A stretch of DNA of 9,322 nt from Oscillospiraceae bacterium (GCA_017411665.1 JAFQPT010000318.1:1-9322), one strand, 5' to 3'; numbered from the stretch's first letter, positions 1-5,158 are shown. The notes: generated from the letters alone by a model not told the origin. Made by a program: numbers and translations.

Positions 1-158
1 CTACTCCTTCGCCCTCCCCCGATGCAGATACCGACACTGATGCAGTCGCAGAAACCGACGCGGACGCTGATGCACAGACCGATGCAAATGCTGCCGATGA
101 ATCTGCCGACACCGCCGACGAGTCCGTCGACGAACAGGATACGCAGGACGACACCTAA
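1..158 (+). CDS. C-terminal end of an unidentified protein with an acidic Asp/Ala/Thr-rich tail (partial)
   Basis: The frame that runs from base 3 to the TAA at 156-158 encodes about 51 residues made almost only of Asp, Ala, Thr, Glu, Ser and Pro. It is a degenerate run of DA/TD/AD dipeptides ending in DTQDDT. No domain is visible. The 5' part lies outside the window, so the function cannot be named. Such tails are usually disordered and strongly negative, and occur at the ends of chaperones, nucleic-acid proteins and secreted proteins alike. The gene is supported by the open frame reaching the window edge, the biased acidic composition, and a strong terminator hairpin 25 bases after the stop. 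The GATGCA-like DNA repeats in it could change length by slippage. Confidence 0.6.
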   Translation, partial: TPSPSPDADTDTDAVAETDADADAQTDANAADESADTADESVDEQDTQDDT

Positions 159-183
159 ACATCCTGCAGCGACAACAAGAAAT

Positions 184-225
184 AAATATCCCGTGTACAT
201 CAAGTACACGGGATATTTTTATTTT
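184..225. terminator. Bidirectional Rho-independent terminator between converging genes
   Basis: A perfect 15-bp stem (184-198 with 204-218) closes a 5-base loop, ATCAA. On the + strand it is followed by a T-rich tail (TTATTTT). On the minus strand the sequence after the stem is also T-rich (TTATTTCTTG). It lies between the + strand gene ending at 158 and the minus-strand PHP gene, whose stop codon (219-221) sits in the tail. It can therefore end both transcripts. Confidence 0.9.
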
Positions 226-1055
226 CCGCATTTTTCTCGCAGCTGCTGTACCTGTCCGTAATCGCCGCGGATATCCCCCAGCAGGATGTCGGGCTTGGGT
301 GTGCCGTGATAGTCCGAGCCCGCGGTAATAATCAGTCCGTATTCCTCCGCCAAGCAGCACAAATATGCTCTCTGTGCATCGTCGTAGCGGGCGTAAATGC
401 ATTCCATGCCCGCGCAGCCCAAACCGATGACCAGTTCAATCAGCTCACGCAGCTCCTCTTCGGGCAGCTCATACTGGAAGGGATGGGCCAGCACAGGCAC
501 ACCGCCTGCTGCCAGAATCCGACTGATGGCCCGCTCCATAGGCATATTCACCTTGGGAATATAGCACTTGGCACCCTTGCCCATGTATTCGCGGAAGGAC
601 CGGCGCACAGACTCCACGTACCCCTTTTCCATCATCAGCAGACCGATGTGGGGTCTGCCCAGCACCGTACCGGGGTGACGGGCACGCAGCTCTTCCATGG
701 TCACTTCGATGCCCTCTTCCCGCAGACGGGCGCAGATTTTTTGATTGCGCACCTCGCGGTTGGCCAGCGCGATTTCCAGCAGGTCGCACAGACTGTCCGC
801 ATCGGGGTCGATGAAGTACCCCAGAATATGCACCTCAATGCCCTTGTAATCCGCTGACAGCTCAATCCCGGGGATGACCTCCACACCGTATACTTGTCCC
901 GCAGCCATGCTTCGAGCAAGAGAATTGGTGTTATCGTGCTCGGTGATGGCAATGGCCTGCAGTCCTGCCTCTGCCGCCAGACGCACAACCTCTTCAGGCG
1001 GGTTGCTGCCGTCGGAGGCATTGGTATGTACATGTAAATCGACACCGTTACTCAA
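219..1055 (-). CDS. PHP-domain phosphoesterase (RNase AM / YciV-like family)
   Basis: Predicted metal-dependent phosphoesterase of 278 residues. Motifs, numbered from the TTG start: DLHVHTNASDG (His8, His10, Asp15), ITEHDNT (His40), GIELSA (Glu65), AHPFQY (His191) and GSDYHG (Asp248, His250). These are the metal ligands of the PHP fold in the usual order, with the insert typical of the YciV/TrpH-like group. Characterised relatives are 5'-3' exoribonucleases (Rnm/YciV) or nucleotide 3',5'-bisphosphate phosphatases; which applies here cannot be told from sequence. An in-frame ATG exists at 1101-1103, but it has no Shine-Dalgarno, and a TATAAT box lies just inside that reading (1092-1097). The TTG at 1053-1055 has AGGTGAT 4 bases upstream and places the first catalytic motif at the usual N-terminal position, so TTG is preferred. 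If the ATG is used, the protein has 294 residues. Confidence 0.88.
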   Translation of the reverse strand: MSNGVDLHVHTNASDGSNPPEEVVRLAAEAGLQAIAITEHDNTNSLARSMAAGQVYGVEVIPGIELSADYKGIEVHILGYFIDPDADSLCDLLEIALANREVRNQKICARLREEGIEVTMEELRARHPGTVLGRPHIGLLMMEKGYVESVRRSFREYMGKGAKCYIPKVNMPMERAISRILAAGGVPVLAHPFQYELPEEELRELIELVIGLGCAGMECIYARYDDAQRAYLCCLAEEYGLIITAGSDYHGTPKPDILLGDIRGDYGQVQQLREKCGK

Positions 1056-1059
1056 TTCA

Positions 1060-1066
1060 ATCACCT
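1060..1066 (-). promoter_or_regulatory. Ribosome binding site supporting the TTG start of the PHP gene
   Basis: The minus strand reads AGGTGAT here, seven consecutive bases of the canonical AAGGAGGTGATC, ending 4 bases before TTG. A GGAGGA further upstream (about 1085-1091) is too far from any in-frame start codon to serve one well. Confidence 0.55.
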
Positions 1067-1091
1067 TGTTTATTATTTGTTCTCTTCCTCC

Positions 1092-1119
1092 ATTATACTC
1101 CATTTGTCAAAAAAAGAAA
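1092..1119 (-). promoter_or_regulatory. Candidate sigma-A promoter of the PHP gene
   Basis: The minus strand carries a perfect TATAAT (1092-1097). The best -35 at usable spacing is weak (TTTCTT at 1114-1119, 16-base spacer). Transcription would begin near 1085, giving a leader of about 30 bases before the preferred TTG start and none for the upstream ATG. A TTGACA at 1105-1110 is only 7 bases from the -10, too close to be its partner. Confidence 0.45.
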
Positions 1120-1130
1120 CAGTGACAAAT
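1102..1130. promoter_or_regulatory. Palindrome ATTTGTCA-N13-TGACAAAT, possible operator in a divergent promoter region
   Basis: ATTTGTCA (1102-1109) and TGACAAAT (1123-1130) are perfect 8-bp inverted arms separated by an A-rich 13-base spacer. The right arm overlaps the -35 box of the + strand promoter, and the left arm lies just upstream of the minus-strand -10. A dimeric regulator bound here could control both genes. Function is inference. Confidence 0.35.
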
Positions 1131-1150
1131 ACATAGGAAAAGAATATAAT
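1122..1150 (+). promoter_or_regulatory. Predicted sigma-A promoter of hemZ
   Basis: GTGACA (1122-1127, five of six matches to TTGACA), a 17-base spacer, then TATAAT (1145-1150). Transcription would start near 1157. This leaves a leader of about 155 bases that contains the two-module hairpin repeat before the hemZ start codon. Confidence 0.7.
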
Positions 1151-1188
1151 GAGAATAATCAACAACACAACGTTCCCCCGCTTTATGA

Positions 1189-1262
1189 CGGACCGCCAAG
1201 GATGTCGGTCCCTACGATTGATGCGGAACAAATTTGTAGGGACCGGCCTCCCGGACGGTTCG
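1189..1262. repeat. Two-module hairpin repeat, copy 1 (order B'-A), in the hemZ leader
   Basis: Two 28-base modules: B' at 1189-1216 (begins CGGACCGCCAAGG, ends GGTCCCTACG) and A at 1235-1262 (begins TGTAGGGACCGGCC, ends GGACGGTTCG), with an 18-base spacer. The modules are imperfect inverted repeats of each other and can fold into one long hairpin. Each recurs with 27 of 28 bases identical at 7736-7808, but there in the order A-B'. No T-run follows, so it is not an ordinary terminator. Confidence 0.85.
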
Positions 1263-1311
1263 CAAAATCACTTGATTGCAAGAGTATTTTAAAGAAAACG
1301 AGAGATACTAT

Positions 1312-2796
1312 ATGGAACTCAGACTCATTGGACATGATTATAAATACGCAGCGGAGCAGTCTCTGCTGACGCTGTTTCCCGGCTGCAAGCCCGAATACCC
1401 CGAAAAAAAGGGCAACGGTGACCATATCACCGTCCGCTGCAGCCGCGGAGCAATGTGGACCTCCATGACCACCGTCATCTGCAAGGACGGCAAGCGTGGC
1501 GGCGGCATGGCAAGAGTGAAAACCGAGCTGCTGACCGACGAGCCCTTCGTCACCGACCGTCACCTGCAGCGACTGATTCGCCAGAGCTTTTTCAAGGCAG
1601 CACTGGACTGGGGTGTGGCACCTCCCGAATGGGGCGCGCTGACGGGGGTACGTCCCACCAAGCTGATGACCAACATCATGCGGGAGGGCGTGGGCGACAA
1701 AACCGCTGCCAAGCGATTCCGCGAGAAGTACTTCACCTCGCAGGCAAGAGCGGATTTGTGCGTACAGACCGCCCACTACTCCATGGACGCAGAGGACAGC
1801 CTGCCCGAAAAGGGTGTATGCCTGTATGTGGGCATTCCCTTCTGTCCCACCCGCTGTGCCTACTGCAGCTTCGTCAGCCACAGTGTGGAAAAGAGTATGA
1901 AGCTGGTGGCACCCTTCTTCGATGCATTGATGCAGGAAATCGACGCCACCGCAGCGCAGGTGAACGCGCTGGGACTGGTGCCTGTGAGCATTTACATGGG
2001 CGGCGGCACTCCCACGACCCTGTCCGCCGAGCAGCTGGACATTCTGCTGACCAAGCTGGAAGATGTGTTTGACCTCTCCCACGTGACGGAAAACACCGTG
2101 GAAGCAGGCCGACCCGACACCATCTCCGTGGAAAAGTTAGAGGTATTGAAGAAGCACGGGGTCAGCCGCATCAGCGTCAATCCCCAGACCATGACCGACA
2201 GCGTGCTGGATGCCATCGGCAGAAAGCACACCGCACAGGACATTCTGGATGCCTTTGCCCTGGTACGTCAGGTAGGCGGCATGGCGGTGAATATGGACCT
2301 GATTGCAGGTCTGCCCACGGACACTCCCGACAGCTTCCGCAGCACCATGGATGCGGTCATGGCACTGGCGCCCGAAAACATCACCGTGCACACCCTGTCC
2401 CTCAAGAAGGGCGCACGGCTCATGGACGAAGGCGGCGACATTCCCACACCTGCAAGTGTGAAGGAAATGGTGGACTATGCCCATGCCTGTCTGCAGGCAG
2501 GCGGCTACGAGCCCTACTACCTGTACCGCCAGAAGAATATGTCCGGCGGCTTTGAAAACACCGGCTGGTGCAAGCCGGGATTTGAAAACCTGTATAACAT
2601 TTACATCATGGAAGAGCTGTGCTCCATCATCGCCATGGGCGCAGGCGGCTCTACCAAGCTGGTCCGTTCCAACGGTAAAATTGAGCGCATCTTTGCCCCC
2701 AAGTATCCCAACGAGTACATCAACAATCTGGCAAAGACCTGCTCCGACAAGAACAAAATAGGTGAGTTTTATGGCATATCTGCTGAGGAAAATTAA
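1312..2796 (+). CDS. hemZ: HemZ-type radical SAM protein (coproporphyrinogen III dehydrogenase-like)
   Basis: Predicted oxygen-independent coproporphyrinogen III oxidase-like enzyme of 494 residues, close to the usual HemZ length. After an N-terminal region of about 170 residues typical of HemZ (starts MELRLIGHDYKYA; includes TGVRPTKL), the radical SAM domain has the [4Fe-4S] motif FCPTRCAYCSF (Cys178, Cys182, Cys185). It also has the SAM-binding MGGGTPTTL, and the HemZ-type C-terminal stretch YLYRQKNMSG followed by ENTGW. The family's role is decarboxylation of coproporphyrinogen III in heme synthesis. No other heme gene is in the window, so activity here is not proven. The ATG at 1312 is chosen over the in-frame TTG at 1276 because HemZ proteins begin with this MxLxLIGHDYKYA stretch. 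The SD is weak (GAGAG at 1300-1304). The 3' end overlaps the next gene by 26 bases. Confidence 0.92.
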   Translation: MELRLIGHDYKYAAEQSLLTLFPGCKPEYPEKKGNGDHITVRCSRGAMWTSMTTVICKDGKRGGGMARVKTELLTDEPFVTDRHLQRLIRQSFFKAALDWGVAPPEWGALTGVRPTKLMTNIMREGVGDKTAAKRFREKYFTSQARADLCVQTAHYSMDAEDSLPEKGVCLYVGIPFCPTRCAYCSFVSHSVEKSMKLVAPFFDALMQEIDATAAQVNALGLVPVSIYMGGGTPTTLSAEQLDILLTKLEDVFDLSHVTENTVEAGRPDTISVEKLEVLKKHGVSRISVNPQTMTDSVLDAIGRKHTAQDILDAFALVRQVGGMAVNMDLIAGLPTDTPDSFRSTMDAVMALAPENITVHTLSLKKGARLMDEGGDIPTPASVKEMVDYAHACLQAGGYEPYYLYRQKNMSGGFENTGWCKPGFENLYNIYIMEELCSIIAMGAGGSTKLVRSNGKIERIFAPKYPNEYINNLAKTCSDKNKIGEFYGISAEEN

Positions 2797-3709
2797 TCAA
2801 AGAGCAACCGCAGACCCTGTAAAGTTTCTGCGGGAATGTGACGAGTTTTACGAAAATCAACTGAACGAGAGTGCAAAGCGCATCATTGAACACGGCTCGG
2901 TCAGCCCCATTGTGTTTGTGTCCGGCCCTTCGGGCTCGGGCAAGACCACCACTGCCCTGAAGCTGGAGCATCTGGTGGAAACGCACGGCGCGGAGACCCA
3001 TATCGTTGCGCTGGACAATTACTTCCGCAGCGTAGACGAGGAAACCTATCCCAGAACCGCAAGCGGAGAGCTGGATTTCGAGTCCCCCCTGTGTCTGGAT
3101 ATGGCACTGTTGGAAGAGCATTTCGAAGCCATCAAGCAGGGCAGACAAATCGAAGTACCCCGCTATCTGTTCAAGGAGCAGCGTCAGCAGCGCAACAGCG
3201 GCCGATTCCTGCAGGCAAAGGAAGGCGACATCGTCATTTTCGAAGGTATTCATGCGCTCAACGACACCTTCTCCGCCATTGCCCCCGATGCCTTCAAGGT
3301 GTATATCTCCGCACGCAGCAATGTGGTGGACGATGCGGGAGACATTGTATTCAAGGGCACCTGGATGCGACTGTGCCGCCGCATTCTCCGCGACAACCAG
3401 TTCCGCAACACCTCCGCTGTGGAAACACTGAAGATGTGGGATAACATCCGTGAAGGGGAAAAGAAGTATATCTCTCCCTTTAAGGACAAAGCAGACCTGC
3501 AGTTCGACTCCTCTCTCATGTGCGAAGTATGCGTGATGAAGGGCTACATGCAGGAGCTGCTGAAGGATGTGCCCGCAGGCATCGCGCGCTATGAGGAAGT
3601 GCAGACCATTCTGCCTGCATTCGAGCGCATCGAAGCCATCGACCCCAATCTGGTCGCTCCCGAAAGTCTGCTGCGGGAATTCATGGGTGGCGGAATCTAT
3701 AAATATTGA
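2771..3709 (+). CDS. P-loop nucleoside kinase of the uridine kinase/phosphoribulokinase family
   Basis: A 312-residue kinase with Walker A GPSGSGKTT (residues 52-60, preceded by IVFVSG). It has a downstream LDNYFRS acidic/aromatic segment, the substrate-side stretch SPLCLDM and VPRYLF, and GDIVIFEGIHALND (152-165), the Walker B-like strand of uridine kinases. Family members phosphorylate uridine/cytidine or a related nucleoside with ATP or GTP. Many clostridial relatives are about 550 residues with an N-terminal TGS/threonyl-tRNA-synthetase-like part. Here only about 45 residues precede the kinase core, so substrate is uncertain. ATG 2771 is preferred over GTG 2762 because AGGTGA (2760-2765) lies 5 bases upstream of ATG. 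The start lies inside the end of hemZ, so the two are probably translationally coupled. Confidence 0.85.
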   Translation: MAYLLRKINQRATADPVKFLRECDEFYENQLNESAKRIIEHGSVSPIVFVSGPSGSGKTTTALKLEHLVETHGAETHIVALDNYFRSVDEETYPRTASGELDFESPLCLDMALLEEHFEAIKQGRQIEVPRYLFKEQRQQRNSGRFLQAKEGDIVIFEGIHALNDTFSAIAPDAFKVYISARSNVVDDAGDIVFKGTWMRLCRRILRDNQFRNTSAVETLKMWDNIREGEKKYISPFKDKADLQFDSSLMCEVCVMKGYMQELLKDVPAGIARYEEVQTILPAFERIEAIDPNLVAPESLLREFMGGGIYKY

Positions 3710-3716
3710 GTAACCA

Positions 3717-3767
3717 GAACAATCCCCCAGTCGCCTACGGCGACAGCCCCCTTTGCACAAGGGGGCC
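3717..3767 (+). repeat. Left 51-bp inverted repeat of the DUF559 cassette (two hairpins)
   Basis: Starts GAACAATCCCCCAG. It contains hairpin 1, GTCGCC-TAC-GGCGAC (6-bp stem), and hairpin 2, GCCCCCTT-TGCAC-AAGGGGGC (8-bp stem). It begins 7 bases after the kinase stop and ends 8 bases before the Shine-Dalgarno of the DUF559 gene. No T-run follows, so it is not a standard terminator. Confidence 0.9.
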
Positions 3768-3775
3768 ATTGGAAC

Positions 3776-3780
3776 GGAGG
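3776..3780 (+). promoter_or_regulatory. Ribosome binding site fixing the TTG start of the DUF559 gene
   Basis: GGAGG lies 7 bases before the TTG at 3788-3790, ideal spacing. No ATG in frame occurs until codon 20, which is already inside the conserved NMTKEE motif. Confidence 0.8.
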
Positions 3781-3787
3781 AAATCTT

Positions 3788-4162
3788 TTGGAGCGCAAGC
3801 ATAACAAGAACATTGTTCCAAACGCAAAAAATCTCAGAAAGAACATGACCAAAGAGGAACGTCATCTGTGGTATGATTTCCTGCGGGATTATCCTATCAA
3901 GTTTCTGCGTCAAAAAATACTGGGAAACTATATAGTGGATTTTTACTGCGCATCGGCAAAGCTCGTGATAGAGTTAGACGGCAGTCAGCACTATGAAGAC
4001 ACAAATAAAGAAAAAGATTCTGAGAGATCAGATTTTTTAAAAGGATATGACATTACTGTTATTAGAATCCCAAACAATGAAGTCAACCGAAATTTTGATA
4101 GTGTCTGCACATATATAGACACAGAAGTCAAAAAGTCTCTTGGAGCACTGCAAAAGAACTAA
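3788..4162 (+). CDS. DUF559-domain endonuclease-like protein (Vsr-like fold)
   Basis: A 124-residue protein matching the DUF559 / very-short-patch-repair-like family in order: AKNLRKNMTKEERHLWY (13-29), FLRQKILGNYIVDFYC (39-54), KLVIELDGSQHY (58-69) and VIRIPNNEV near the end. Asp51, Glu62 and Asp64 fall where a PD-(D/E)xK type metal-binding core is expected, and His68 is conserved. The domain is predicted to cut or nick DNA; no substrate is established. It is visibly AT-richer, with more AAA, ATA and TTT codons, than the genes around it, which suggests separate origin. It starts with TTG after a strong SD. No promoter is visible after the kinase gene, so it may depend on read-through through the left hairpins. 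Confidence 0.88.
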   Translation: MERKHNKNIVPNAKNLRKNMTKEERHLWYDFLRDYPIKFLRQKILGNYIVDFYCASAKLVIELDGSQHYEDTNKEKDSERSDFLKGYDITVIRIPNNEVNRNFDSVCTYIDTEVKKSLGALQKN

Positions 4163-4213
4163 GGCCCCCTTGTGCAAAGGGGGCTGTCAGCAACGCTGAC
4201 TGGGGGATTGTTC
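4163..4213 (-). repeat. Right 51-bp inverted repeat of the DUF559 cassette (two hairpins)
   Basis: Inverted copy of 3717-3767, starting at the base after the DUF559 stop codon. Hairpin 2 (GCCCCCTT-GTGCA-AAGGGGGC) is the exact inverse of the left one. Hairpin 1 reads GTCAGC-AAC-GCTGAC: a different sequence from the left end but the same 6-bp stem and 3-base loop. Confidence 0.9.
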
Positions 4214-4231
4214 CCATGTCCCATAAACAGC

Positions 4232-4263
4232 AAAAAAGACAGAGGCGAGCCTCTGTCTTTTTT
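4232..4263. terminator. Bidirectional Rho-independent terminator between DUF559 gene and spoIIR
   Basis: AAAAAAGACAGAGGC (4232-4246) pairs fully with GCCTCTGTCTTTTTT (4249-4263). The A-run and T-run at its base supply a U-tail on either strand. It separates the converging DUF559 gene (+) and spoIIR (minus, stop at 4275-4277). Confidence 0.93.
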
Positions 4264-4274
4264 GCATTAATTTT

Positions 4275-4868
4275 TTATTGGAATTTTGCCTGCAGCTCTC
4301 CGAACAGCTCCAGAATCTTGAACTTATACACATAGCCGTCCTTTTGCAGGATGATGCTTTCCGTCTCGTCACTGAGTACATCCATAGCCTCCATTGCCAG
4401 CTCCGTACACAGGGGCGGATACACCACGCACCACCAGTTTTGCCCGTTTCCCTCCGCCAGAATCACCCGCAGCGAGGTATATCGCCCCGCAGGCAGCGAA
4501 AAATCCTCATATACCCGCGTGGGATAAAACTCCTCCGTCAGAGTCACCGCCACCTGTCGGTCTCCTGCCGCCGTCATAGCCGCAGCGCGGATGTCCTCCA
4601 TACAGTCGTCCAGCAGCGCCTGTGCCTGCGCTTTGTTCTGTGCTTCTGCCAGCACTGGCTGTAAGTACTCCAACACCTCGTCCCGCACCGCCAGCTTCAC
4701 CCTCTGTTCCTCGGGGGTGTCGTCCTTGGCCTGCACGTGCAGACGCACCAGCTCGCTCGCCACCGCCGCCTGGGCCTTCTGAGCCCAGAGTCCTGTCACC
4801 AGCCCCGCAAACAGCGCAGCAATCAGCGCAAGCTCCCAGATATGCAGCGTATGTTTTTTCTCCTTCAT
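4275..4868 (-). CDS. spoIIR: Stage II sporulation protein R
   Basis: A 197-residue protein with a positively charged N-terminus (MKEKKH) and one hydrophobic segment (about residues 8-28), fitting export or membrane anchoring. The SpoIIR motifs follow: RLHVQAKDDTPEEQ then KLAVRDEVL (42-66), and the signature NWWCVVYPPLC (144-154). SpoIIR is made in the forespore and acts across the septum to trigger SpoIIGA-dependent processing of pro-sigma-E in the mother cell. The ATG at 4866-4868 is preceded by AAAGGTGG at 7-base spacing. The upstream in-frame ATG at 4902-4904 overlaps the predicted -10 box and so is rejected. The gene is downstream of ispE on the same strand, but a terminator and its own promoter separate them. 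Its presence implies an endospore-forming lineage. Confidence 0.93.
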   Translation of the reverse strand: MKEKKHTLHIWELALIAALFAGLVTGLWAQKAQAAVASELVRLHVQAKDDTPEEQRVKLAVRDEVLEYLQPVLAEAQNKAQAQALLDDCMEDIRAAAMTAAGDRQVAVTLTEEFYPTRVYEDFSLPAGRYTSLRVILAEGNGQNWWCVVYPPLCTELAMEAMDVLSDETESIILQKDGYVYKFKILELFGELQAKFQ

Positions 4869-4893
4869 TACAATACCACCTTTCGTTACAAGG

Positions 4894-4923
4894 AGTATTG
4901 CCAAAGGATTTGGAAGATAAACA
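4894..4923 (-). promoter_or_regulatory. Predicted sigma-F promoter of spoIIR
   Basis: Minus strand: TGTTTA (4918-4923), 15-base spacer, GGCAATACT (4894-4902). This fits the Bacillus sigma-F pattern WGYATA-N15-GGNNANANT at five of six -35 positions and all fixed -10 positions. Transcription would begin near 4887, about 20 bases before the ATG and including its SD. spoIIR is a known sigma-F target in Bacillus subtilis. Confidence 0.65.
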
Positions 4924-4968
4924 AGAAGTTGAAAAAGACACCGTACGAGGAATGCAGCAAAACCTTAT

Positions 4969-5060
4969 TGTCATTCCGACCGAGCGAAGCGAGTGGAGTG
5001 AATCCCCCATTGGGTTCGCCTGTTATCGAGGGGGATACACTCAACTCCGCTCGGTATGCC
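4969..5060. repeat. Imperfect inverted repeat, REP/MITE-like (TGTCATTCCGACCGAGCGAA... family)
   Basis: The left side begins TGTCATTCCGACCGAGCGAA and the right side ends in CGCTCGGTATGCC. The arms pair through ACCGAGCG (4979-4986) with CGCTCGGT (5048-5055), GGAGT/ACTCC, and ATCCCCC (5002-5008) with GGGGGAT (5030-5036), leaving interruptions. The whole gene-free stretch 4869-5166 holds only the spoIIR promoter, this repeat, an unassigned piece (5061-5128) and the ispE terminator. Open frames across it are low-complexity readings of the repeat. Similar GTCATTCCGA...GCGAAGCGAG sequences are familiar as dispersed intergenic repeats in bacteria. Confidence 0.6.
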
Positions 5061-5128
5061 AGCTCCCTTTTCGGTGCACCGTTGTTCTTGAACCTCCTCA
5101 TTTTTTTTGCAAAAGTCCCGCAATTCAC

Positions 5129-5158
5129 AAAAAGGGCAGCCTTTTCGGCTGCCCCTAC
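5129..5158 (-). terminator. Rho-independent terminator of ispE
   Basis: On the minus strand, GGGCAGCC-GAAAA-GGCTGCCC (5134-5154) is followed by TTTTT, 13 bases after the ispE stop. The 5' side also carries the tag TGTAGGGGC, whose TGTAGGG is shared with the ends of the two-module repeats at 1189-1262 and 7736-7808. Confidence 0.85.

Larger units (their letters stand above)
3717..4213. mobile_element. Candidate 497-bp cassette: DUF559 nuclease-like gene between 51-bp inverted repeats
   Basis: Two 51-base ends (3717-3767 and 4163-4213) are inverted copies of each other, differing only in a 9-base central patch. They enclose just one AT-rich gene, which fills the space and whose stop codon abuts the right end. 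The trinucleotide CCA lies directly outside both ends (3714-3716 and 4214-4216), which could be a 3-bp target duplication or chance. No transposase is present. A mobile or formerly mobile unit is inference. The alternative is a gene that happens to sit between two copies of a dispersed repeat. Confidence 0.5.

Noticed and set aside
1092..1110. TTGACA and TATAAT on the minus strand as one promoter
   Set aside because: Both hexamers are perfect but only 7 bases apart, too close for sigma-A recognition. The TTGACA is better explained as an arm of the palindrome.
1189..1262. Riboswitch or T-box in the hemZ leader
   Set aside because: The structured part is a dispersed repeat also found between unrelated genes, and no conserved aptamer core was recognised.
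1183..2082. Minus-strand open frame (299 codons) opposite hemZ
   Set aside because: Shadow of hemZ. It begins within hemZ and runs through the hairpin repeat at its end, with no family motif.
3717..3767. Left cassette repeat as terminator of the hemZ-kinase operon
   Set aside because: The hairpins are strong but are followed by CATTGGAACGG, not a T-run, so intrinsic termination is unlikely.
2720..3913. Long minus-strand open frame (397 codons) opposite the kinase gene
   Set aside because: It is antisense to a gene with clear kinase motifs, has no SD or recognisable domain, and arises from the codon bias of the + strand gene.
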